Assembly: GCF_003148745.1 (NCBI RefSeq)
Contig: NZ_QGGU01000016.1
Coordinates: forward strand, 1 to 62,587
Length of the DNA: 62,587 nt
Reading direction: 5' to 3'
Origin: Pleionea mediterranea
GTDB lineage: Bacteria; Pseudomonadota; Gammaproteobacteria; Enterobacterales; Kangiellaceae
The notes below the pieces were generated by a model. It worked only from the letters and a program-made list of their open reading frames with translations, was not told the DNA's origin and made no database searches. A program made the position numbers and the translations under genes. Below, piece by piece: positions 9,429-16,146 of the stretch (positions within the stretch are counted from its first letter, which is position 1; the number at the start of each line of letters is the position of its first letter).

Positions 9429-9640
9429 TGACAATTATTGTAAACCTTGATGTGATGATGGCGCGTCGAAAAATAAAGATGAAAGACTTAGCATCTGCAA
9501 TGGATATATCAGCAACCAATTTGTCATTGTTGAAAAATGGGCATGTACGAGGCATTCGTTTTGCGACTTTGGAAGCTCTTTGTCGCATCCTCGAATGCCA
9601 GCCTGGTGATTTATTAGAGTATAAGGATGATTCTGAATGA
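9428..9640 (+). CDS. Small XRE-family HTH transcriptional regulator
   Basis: 70 residues that are almost entirely one Cro/C1-type helix-turn-helix. Residues about 17-40 (MKDLASAMDISATNLSLLKN) form the helix-turn-helix, followed by FATLEALCRILECQPGDLLEY, the typical end of YozG-like regulators. TAATG overlap with the upstream DUF2975 gene and ATGA overlap with the downstream hydrolase gene show translational coupling of the three. It probably autoregulates this operon. Confidence 0.85.
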   Translation: MTIIVNLDVMMARRKIKMKDLASAMDISATNLSLLKNGHVRGIRFATLEALCRILECQPGDLLEYKDDSE

Positions 9641-10962
9641 AAATATTAATATTTATTTGTACATCAGTATTGCTGATCGGATGTAGAAATATAAAGACGG
9701 AACAGTTAACGACTATTCCCGAGAATGTAAAAAGTAGTATTCAAAAAGCGGTTAATAGTGGTCATCGGCCGGGTGTCGTAATTGGGCTAACTAATCCAAA
9801 CGGTTCCTATTTTTATAGTTACGGAACTGCTGAGGCTGGAAAAGAAAAAGCAATTAACAAGAATACGCAATTTGCTATTGGCTCGTTAACAAAACTATTC
9901 ACTTCTGAATTACTGCATCTACAGGTAAGAGATAAAGTAGTAACTTATCAAACACAGTTAAAAACAATTTGGCCTCAAGTTAACGATGGTGCCAATACTG
10001 AGTTATGGCAGCTTGCGGATCATAAAGCTGCCTTACCAAGAAAAATTTCAAGCAATGCTCTAGCGAATAATGATGCTTCAGAACTTTTAGCTCTATTGAA
10101 AAGAGAAGTCACTCTGCCGAGCAATACTCAATATTCAAATGCGGGGTTTGCAATATTAGGATTGGCTCTTATGGAAACAACTGAGGCAGATCTGTCCTCT
10201 TTACTTGAAAAAAAAGTACTCAAGCCTATGGGGCTTAAAGACACTGGCTATCAAGCTAGTTTTGAGCATTTAGCCAGTCCGCATCACGTTATGATGTCGA
10301 TAAAGTCTTTTCGATCAGAAGTTCCATCTATTGCCCATGGTGCTGGAGGTCTTTATTCAACTGCAAATGACTTAATTACCTTTTTAAATGTTAAAATGGA
10401 ACCTGCATCTAAAAATCTATCCAGTACAAAGTCAGTCGAAGACTTTTCATTTGAAAAACTTGGCTGGAAGAAACATCAAGATGATTCTTTTATCAGTTAT
10501 TATCATGGTGGTGATGGCAACGGCTATCAGGCCTTTATTGGGTATCGACCGGATAATAGAGCTGGTGTTGTGTTATTAAGCAACTCGAGTGCTGATGATG
10601 ATTTGCAGCAAATTGCTTTACACTTAATTAATCCTGGTATTGATCTGCCAGACTTTGAAACTCCTCCAGCAAGAATGCTCAGTCATGAAAGTTTAGCGCC
10701 ATTAGTCGGTGAATATTTCTTAAAAAGTGATCCAGAGGGTAATTCATTTAATTTTATTAGTGATGAGGGGCAAATGATTTATCTGGAAAAAACACCAAAT
10801 AATAAAGTTGTGCGTCGTACTCGATTATTTGGTGTTACCGACAAAAAATTTGAGATGGCTGAAATGCCGTTGACAATTGATTTTTCAATGTCAAAAAGTG
10901 ACTCTTTCGATGCAATCATGCGCTACCAGAATAAAGTATTCTATCTGGTTAAAAAGCAATAG
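9637..10962 (+). CDS. Serine hydrolase of the beta-lactamase/penicillin-binding (class C-like) family, lipoprotein
   Basis: 441 residues. A lipoprotein signal peptide ends at LLIGC (Cys16). The catalytic S-x-x-K is SLTK in AIGSLTKLF (about residue 82). The second motif Y-x-N is YSNAGF (about 165). A third-motif candidate HGGDGNGY (about 289) stands in place of the KTG box, as in many class C-like esterases and D-aminopeptidases. The C-terminal 100 residues form an extra beta domain. It is probably an envelope-anchored esterase, peptidase or beta-lactamase-like enzyme whose substrate cannot be inferred. It starts inside the regulator gene (ATGA) and so belongs to that operon. Resistance to beta-lactams should not be assumed. 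Confidence 0.8.
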   Translation: MKILIFICTSVLLIGCRNIKTEQLTTIPENVKSSIQKAVNSGHRPGVVIGLTNPNGSYFYSYGTAEAGKEKAINKNTQFAIGSLTKLFTSELLHLQVRDKVVTYQTQLKTIWPQVNDGANTELWQLADHKAALPRKISSNALANNDASELLALLKREVTLPSNTQYSNAGFAILGLALMETTEADLSSLLEKKVLKPMGLKDTGYQASFEHLASPHHVMMSIKSFRSEVPSIAHGAGGLYSTANDLITFLNVKMEPASKNLSSTKSVEDFSFEKLGWKKHQDDSFISYYHGGDGNGYQAFIGYRPDNRAGVVLLSNSSADDDLQQIALHLINPGIDLPDFETPPARMLSHESLAPLVGEYFLKSDPEGNSFNFISDEGQMIYLEKTPNNKVVRRTRLFGVTDKKFEMAEMPLTIDFSMSKSDSFDAIMRYQNKVFYLVKKQ

Positions 10963-10989
10963 TCTCATTTATAAATTATTATGAGAATA

Positions 10990-12375
10990 TTACTTCCATG
11001 ATTGACGATCTAAATTAACATCTTGCAATTCACTGGTATTAAATACAGGTTGTTTCACACCAGCTTTTAATTGTTGATCGTAATCATTCAGTGCTTTTTG
11101 ACCGGTTTTAAATAAGAACGCCAGCGCAATTAGATTACCCAGTGCAAGTAACCCTACCGCTAAATCGGCAAAAGCAAATACAGTGCCGAGATCTTGCAGC
11201 GAGCCCCATACGATTTGCAGCAATATAATAACGCGGTAGGCATTAAACAATGGTTTATTATTACGGCTAAAAAAGTTCAGGCCGTTTTCGCCTAAGTAAT
11301 ACAAATACAAAATGGTGGTAAAAGCAAACAGCATTAAAGCGATGGTGACAAAAATACCAGACCAGTCGCCTATGTGTTCGCTTAAAGCAATTTGAGTCAG
11401 TGCTATTCCGCCGATATCACCACTTAAAATATTGATGTCCGACAATAAAATGATCATGGCCGTGACGGTGCAAAGGATCATGGTGTCAATAAAAACACTG
11501 AACGATTGAACAATACCCTGATTCACCGGATGTTTAACATGGGCAACCGCAGCTACATTAGCGGCGTGACCCAATCCGGCTTCATTTGAAAATAATCCCC
11601 GCTGCACACCCATTAATATGGCAGCACCCAGGCCACCGCCTATGGCAGGTTCAAGCCCAAAGGCACTGTTTACAATAAGCATTAGAGCTTCAGGGACTTT
11701 TTCGACATTTTGGCCAATCACAAACACACCCAGTACAAAGTAACCAATGGCCATAAAGGGCACAATCCATTCGGCCACTTCGGCGATCCGCTTTATGCCA
11801 CCAAAAATAATCAGTGCGGTGACAATAGCCAGAACAATGCCGGTGTAATGAGTGGGGACGCCAAAGCTTTCGTTAAATGATGACGCAACAGTGAAAGATT
11901 GCAAAGCGATGAGTGCTGTACCAACGCTTAAGGCGAGTAAGCCCGAGTAGATAACTCCCATCCATTTTTGATTCATGCCTTTGTGCATATAATAGGCCGG
12001 ACCGCCGCGATAGGTGCCGTCGTCTTCCGATTGTTTAAAAATTTGGGCGAGCGTGCATTCGTAAAAACTGGTGGCCATGCCGATCAGTCCGACCATCCAC
12101 ATCCAGAATATAGCGCCGGGCCCGCCCAGTGTAATGGCAACGGCAACCCCAGCAATATTACCGGCACCCACGCGACCGGCGACACTTACCAGTAAGGCCT
12201 GAAATGAACTGACTCGACCCTTTTCGTGCCGCATGCCCTGCTTAAACACTTTGAACATTTGCGCAAAATATCGAAACTGCACAAATCGTGACGCGACGGT
12301 AAACCAAACGCCCACTCCGATCAGCATTACGATGAGTAGTTTGCCCCACAATATTCCGTTAACAGTATCTAACAT
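10990..12375 (-). CDS. agcS: Alanine/glycine:cation symporter (AGCS family)
   Basis: 461 residues and polytopic, with about 10-11 membrane segments. Family hallmarks are the N-terminal VNGILWGKLLIVMLIGVG, the conserved VAGRVGAGNIAGVAVAITLG (about residues 65-84) with GGPGAIFWMW following, and NEAGLGHAANVAA (about 265-277). The family imports L- or D-alanine or glycine with Na+ (or H+) across the inner membrane. Length is normal for the family. The gene is monocistronic, and its 3' end is duplicated at 8334-8508. A 183-base spacer separates it from the antiporter gene, which is transcribed in the same direction. Confidence 0.9.
   Translation of the reverse strand: MLDTVNGILWGKLLIVMLIGVGVWFTVASRFVQFRYFAQMFKVFKQGMRHEKGRVSSFQALLVSVAGRVGAGNIAGVAVAITLGGPGAIFWMWMVGLIGMATSFYECTLAQIFKQSEDDGTYRGGPAYYMHKGMNQKWMGVIYSGLLALSVGTALIALQSFTVASSFNESFGVPTHYTGIVLAIVTALIIFGGIKRIAEVAEWIVPFMAIGYFVLGVFVIGQNVEKVPEALMLIVNSAFGLEPAIGGGLGAAILMGVQRGLFSNEAGLGHAANVAAVAHVKHPVNQGIVQSFSVFIDTMILCTVTAMIILLSDINILSGDIGGIALTQIALSEHIGDWSGIFVTIALMLFAFTTILYLYYLGENGLNFFSRNNKPLFNAYRVIILLQIVWGSLQDLGTVFAFADLAVGLLALGNLIALAFLFKTGQKALNDYDQQLKAGVKQPVFNTSELQDVNLDRQSWK
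10992..11166 (-). repeat. 175-bp direct repeat, copy 2 (3' end of intact agcS)
   Basis: This is the partner of 8334-8508 and lies inside the coding region of the symporter. The two copies are in the same orientation and frame a segment holding exactly the DUF2975, HTH and serine-hydrolase genes. Confidence 0.9.
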
Positions 12376-12558
12376 TTGTTGATGGCCTTTTTATTGTTAT
12401 TGGTTGGTCGGACACTACTTAACAGCGCTCACAATTTTCAACGAAGCAACAGTTTATTCATAAACCAGTGTTAAACACAAGCAAGCAAAATGACCATTGA
12501 TATAACGCTCAATTATGTGACGTTAATGTGAGTTTGCTAAATGAATACCTTGCAAAGT

Positions 12559-14367
12559 TTAATCTTCGCTTGAGGATTGTTTTTGCATCAGGCTGATAAC
12601 TTTACTGCCGGGTTTTACTTCGTAGTCCAGTTGTGGACTGAATATATGAAGGTGATCGCGCAGGCTAATGGCAAATAGTGGGATCACCCGACCTTTATGA
12701 TGATTCAGGTAGTCGTTATAACTGAATTCTTCGCTAATATTGGTGGTTTTAATTTCAGCATCATTTTTTATTAACTCGGAAAGCTTGTTAAAGGTGGTGT
12801 CTTTATCAAATAAAATCAGCCCCCGATGTTTTTTCGCTACTATGTGTTTATCCACATCGCTTTTGTTCGGATCGTCAGGCAGTTCATAAACACTATCAAT
12901 ACCAAATTCGTATTTAAATCGCTGGCAAGATAAGGAATTGTAATTGCCGCGAGCGGTGAGGGCGAGCAGACGACCTTTGCCCACCAGATCTAGATAGCGA
13001 TCAGCGTGTTCCGAAATTACGTTACCAAAATAGGTTTGCAAGCCTTTCATGCGCGCTTCCCGTGTATCGCGCCAGCTGGTGGAGCTAAGGGTGACTTCAA
13101 AGCCAAGTTCTTGCAGCGCTTTGCCGATGGCTCGAGCCACAGGATTGGCGCCTACTATTAATACACCAATCGGTTCCGGGTGCGCCACTTTCAGAAATTT
13201 GGCCAAAGGTTTGGCGGTGAGACTCTGAAAAATTACCGTCCCCATTATGATAAGAAAGGTTAACGGCACCAACAACTCTACTTGTTCCCAGCCTAATTCT
13301 CCCAGACGAATCGCAAACAGTGCCGATACCGCTGCAGCAACTATGCCTCTTGGAGCTATCCAACTGATGATGGCTTTTTCGCGCCAGTTTAATTTGGTGC
13401 CAATACCGCTGAGCCATACGGCAACCGCTCGTGGCAATAACATCACAGCCAATAACACCCACCAGGCACTCATACCCATATTGCTGTAAGCGCCCAAATC
13501 AACACGAGACGCCAGCACAATAAATAAAATGGCAATCAGTAACAGGCTTAAGCTTTCTTTAAAATCGATGATGGATTCCAGATCCAGTCCTTTTTTATTG
13601 GCCATGGTGAGACCCATAATGGTGACCGCAAGTAAGCCCGACTCTTTTTGAATAAACTCGGCCAGTGCAAAGAATCCTATGACCACCGCCAGTGTGGCAA
13701 CGTTGTATAAATAATCGGGCAGCCAACGCCTTTTAAGCACCGTGCTCAACAGTTGGCCGCCAACAAATCCAATCAATAATCCGGCGCCCACCAGCAGGGT
13801 AAAGCTTTCGGCAACGTTTAATAATCCTGTGGTTTCTTCTCCGGCAATAAAAAAGTTATACACCAGTACAGCGAGTAAAGCGCCGATGGGATCAATAGTA
13901 ATGCCTTCCCAACGTAAAATATTGGCAACGGGTTCAACCGGACGAACAGTTCGCAGAATCGGGATCACCACGGTTGGTCCACTGACAACAATAATGGCGC
14001 CAAACAACATGGCCAGTTTAATAGGAAAGTCGAGAAACACATGGCTTGCCCAGGCACCGACGCCGCCAGTGATTAAGGTGCCAAGGATCAACAGTCGCCA
14101 AACAACTTTGCCGGCATCTTTTAACTCGCTGAATTTTAAACTCAGTGCGCCTTCAAAAAGAATAACCCCTACCGCCAGGGAGACCATAGGGAACAATGAA
14201 TCGCCGACTAATATTTCCGGATCAATAAAGCCGGTTACCGGTCCCATTAGTAACCCGGCAATTAACAGATACAAAATGGCAGGCAATTTGGTGATCCAGG
14301 CAAGCCACTGGCAAAAAATGCCAACCACTATAATCGACGCAAGACCAACGAGTATCATATGTTCCAT
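12559..14367 (-). CDS. Cation:proton antiporter (CPA1/NhaP-like) with C-terminal nucleotide-binding regulatory domain
   Basis: 602 residues. Residues about 1-390 form the Na+/H+ exchanger core with 12 or so membrane segments, including GVILFEGALSLKF and GPTVVIPIL (exchanger motif region). Residues about 398-600 are soluble and start with a Rossmann-type segment (IGVLIVGANPVARAIGKAL), like TrkA-N domains that gate such transporters. It exchanges Na+ or K+ for H+ across the inner membrane for pH and salt homeostasis. The ATG at 14367 has a modest Shine-Dalgarno (GGAAT). An unusual 8-bp tandem repeat and a Cys/Asn-rich mini-ORF lie directly upstream. Confidence 0.88.
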   Translation of the reverse strand: MEHMILVGLASIIVVGIFCQWLAWITKLPAILYLLIAGLLMGPVTGFIDPEILVGDSLFPMVSLAVGVILFEGALSLKFSELKDAGKVVWRLLILGTLITGGVGAWASHVFLDFPIKLAMLFGAIIVVSGPTVVIPILRTVRPVEPVANILRWEGITIDPIGALLAVLVYNFFIAGEETTGLLNVAESFTLLVGAGLLIGFVGGQLLSTVLKRRWLPDYLYNVATLAVVIGFFALAEFIQKESGLLAVTIMGLTMANKKGLDLESIIDFKESLSLLLIAILFIVLASRVDLGAYSNMGMSAWWVLLAVMLLPRAVAVWLSGIGTKLNWREKAIISWIAPRGIVAAAVSALFAIRLGELGWEQVELLVPLTFLIIMGTVIFQSLTAKPLAKFLKVAHPEPIGVLIVGANPVARAIGKALQELGFEVTLSSTSWRDTREARMKGLQTYFGNVISEHADRYLDLVGKGRLLALTARGNYNSLSCQRFKYEFGIDSVYELPDDPNKSDVDKHIVAKKHRGLILFDKDTTFNKLSELIKNDAEIKTTNISEEFSYNDYLNHHKGRVIPLFAISLRDHLHIFSPQLDYEVKPGSKVISLMQKQSSSED

Positions 14368-14380
14368 AGTAGAATTCCGG

Positions 14381-14412
14381 TTTGTTTATTTGTTTATTTG
14401 TTTATTTGTTTT
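14381..14412. repeat. Octanucleotide tandem repeat (TTTGTTTA)n just upstream of the antiporter start
   Basis: Nearly four copies of TTTGTTTA; the last reads TTTGTTTT. The array begins 14 bases upstream of the antiporter start codon, in its expected 5' untranslated region. Slipped-strand copy-number change here could alter promoter-to-ribosome-site spacing. Confidence 0.85.
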
Positions 14413-14583
14413 ATTCTGTTTTGAGTTGAAGATGTTCAAAGCATGCTTTTGACAGTCGCGGTCATAGTTATCATTACAATCATCGTTATTTTGACAATCA
14501 CAGTTATTCTGACAATTATAGTTACTCTGATAATCGTTGCTACCATCAGAATCAAGGTTACTATTCTTTTTAAACCACAGCAT
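14386..14583 (-). CDS. Possible Cys/Asn/Asp-rich small ORF upstream of the antiporter
   Basis: 65 codons in the same direction as the antiporter, ending 18 bases before its ATG and inside the octanucleotide repeat. The centre reads NYNCQNNCDCQNNDDCNDNY, with six cysteines in about 20 residues of the wider segment. This arises from an imperfect DNA repeat (CAGTTATTCTGACAAT and variants). There is no signal peptide and no good Shine-Dalgarno. It could be a leader ORF, a metal-binding mini-protein, or just a translated low-complexity repeat. I lean to the last. Confidence 0.2.
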   Translation of the reverse strand: MLWFKKNSNLDSDGSNDYQSNYNCQNNCDCQNNDDCNDNYDRDCQKHALNIFNSKQNKTNKQINK

Positions 14584-14838
14584 TAATCAGGCTCAGTACT
14601 TAGTGTAGCCGCTGTTGTCAAAATAACACTTGCAGGCTGTTTGCTTAATCCTTTTTACGTTGATTTGTATGGCAATGGAGCAACGAGTAGAAAGCTTTTA
14701 AATATGGATCCTTCAAAGACCCTCGATATTGCTTGCCAGCGTCTAAAAACAGGGTTATAACGCAGCCTCTTAAATGTTCAGTGAATTTAAGCTGACACCC
14801 TCTTTTCGTAAGGGCAAATCTTTTTGTAAGGGTAAACA
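14413..14838. other. Repeat-rich intergenic region between divergent antiporter and oxygenase genes
   Basis: 14455-14545 holds an imperfect repeat built on GACAATCACAGTTATTCT-like units. 14584-14838 has no supportable gene; a 67-codon minus-strand frame that overlaps the oxygenase start is rejected. A short near-duplicate, CTTTTCGTAAGGGCAAATC and TTTTTGTAAGGGTAAAC, precedes the oxygenase ATG, the second copy supplying its Shine-Dalgarno (AAGGG). Confidence 0.5.
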
Positions 14839-15525
14839 ATGAGTGCAACCGCTAAACAGTTGGGCCAGCGACTCGAACAACAAACGGGCGAGATTAAAAC
14901 GCCCGATTTATACGAAGCCATTGCTGAAGATTTGTATCGTCAGGGGTATAGCATTCGACCGGCACAATTGCCGCATCAACTTACCTTTGATTTATTAACG
15001 CAATTGCAGAGCATTCCCGAGCACGAATTTGAACAGGCGGGTATAGGCCGGGAAACCGATTTAACCATCAACCAGTTTGTGCGCAAAGATGAAATCGCCT
15101 GGATAACCGGTGAGTCTATGGCCGGACAGCAATGGCTCAACTGGGCGGCAGGATTACAGCAGCATTTAAACCGACGCTTGTTTCTCGGCTTATTTTCGTT
15201 TGAAAGTCATATGGCCCATTATCGGCCCGGTGATTTTTACAAACGCCATTACGATGCGTTTAAAGGTGAAGCAAATCGAGTGCTGTCGATAGTGGTCTAT
15301 CTGAATCCGGACTGGCAACTGGATGAGGGTGGCGAAATGGTGTTGTACTTGAATGACGATGATCAACAGGGCATTAAAGTAACACCCGGTTTTGCCACCG
15401 TGGTTGCCTTTTTAAGTGAAGAGTTTCCGCACGAAGTTTTGCCAGCCAAACGGGATCGCTTTTCCGTTGCCGGATGGTTCAGGGTGAATACCTCAATCGG
15501 TGATCGGGTTGATCCACCCAGTTAA
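14839..15525 (+). CDS. 2-oxoglutarate/Fe(II)-dependent dioxygenase (prolyl-4-hydroxylase-like)
   Basis: 228 residues. The C-terminal half is a double-stranded beta helix with the iron facial triad HYD (about residues 136-138, in YKRHYDAFKG) and the distal His in FPHEVLPAKRDRFSVAGW (about 197). The Arg of RFSVAG, ten residues on, is the expected 2-oxoglutarate ligand. This layout matches the SM-20/PHD-like group of the 2OG-FeII_Oxy_3 family, which hydroxylates protein side chains. The bacterial targets are unknown; in some gammaproteobacteria relatives modify translation factors. It appears monocistronic. Confidence 0.85.
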   Translation: MSATAKQLGQRLEQQTGEIKTPDLYEAIAEDLYRQGYSIRPAQLPHQLTFDLLTQLQSIPEHEFEQAGIGRETDLTINQFVRKDEIAWITGESMAGQQWLNWAAGLQQHLNRRLFLGLFSFESHMAHYRPGDFYKRHYDAFKGEANRVLSIVVYLNPDWQLDEGGEMVLYLNDDDQQGIKVTPGFATVVAFLSEEFPHEVLPAKRDRFSVAGWFRVNTSIGDRVDPPS

Positions 15526-15583
15526 TTTAAAGCGGATTGCAGTTGAGTCTTTCCTACTTTTATGTAGTAGAAGAATGGAAGGA

Positions 15584-16042
15584 CTATGGCTTTAACGGCA
15601 AATTATAATGGTAAAAGGTTTTGTCCCGCCGGTAGCCTTTCGATTCGTAAACCTGTTGCGCAGCAATGTTTCGCTGCAAGGTGGAAAGCTGGATCACAAT
15701 AGCGCCCGTGTCCAATGCCATCTGTTTGGCGGCGTCTAACAATGCAAAACCAACGCCTTTGCGACGGGCAATCGAGCGCACATAAAGATCATTCATGGTC
15801 CAGATGGGCTTTAGATGAACCGAAGAAAAGCCGGGGTATAGATGAATAAAGCCTACCGGCTGATCATCCAGCTCGGCAATAAAGGCTTTCGACTGATTTT
15901 GCTCCAGCCTCTGCTTCAGAAATTCTCTTCCTGCGGAGACATCCGAAGGCTGTTTATAAAACTGTCGGTATTCATTGAACATATCCGCCAGTTTATCAAG
16001 TTCATTGGCGGTTACCGGTTTTATTGTCAATTGGTCGCTCAT
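15584..16042 (-). CDS. GNAT-family N-acetyltransferase
   Basis: 152 residues covering a single GNAT domain. Beta-strand 4 (WTMNDLYVRSIAR) leads into the acetyl-CoA pyrophosphate loop RRKGVGFALLDAA (about residues 93-105, R-x-x-G-x-G/A pattern). The later VYESKGYRRDKTFYHY is the usual C-terminal signature. It transfers acetyl groups from acetyl-CoA to an amine substrate that cannot be predicted. It is divergently oriented to tmcA, about 100 bases apart. Confidence 0.88.
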   Translation of the reverse strand: MSDQLTIKPVTANELDKLADMFNEYRQFYKQPSDVSAGREFLKQRLEQNQSKAFIAELDDQPVGFIHLYPGFSSVHLKPIWTMNDLYVRSIARRKGVGFALLDAAKQMALDTGAIVIQLSTLQRNIAAQQVYESKGYRRDKTFYHYNLPLKP

Positions 16043-16146
16043 GGCTGTTTCAGGTTACACTGTGTGACGGGTTTAGGCGTAAGCTTACCAGTGTTGGTCG
16101 AGGGTTCAATCCATTAATGTGTTATAAGTGATCTATTCAGCAAAAT

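Noticed and set aside
9637-10962. Labelling the serine hydrolase an antibiotic-resistance beta-lactamase
   Set aside because: The SxxK and YxN motifs are shared with esterases and peptidases, and the third motif is not KTG; resistance is not supported.
14645-14848. 67-codon minus-strand ORF upstream of the oxygenase
   Set aside because: It overlaps the oxygenase start and its Shine-Dalgarno, has no family features and no ribosome site.
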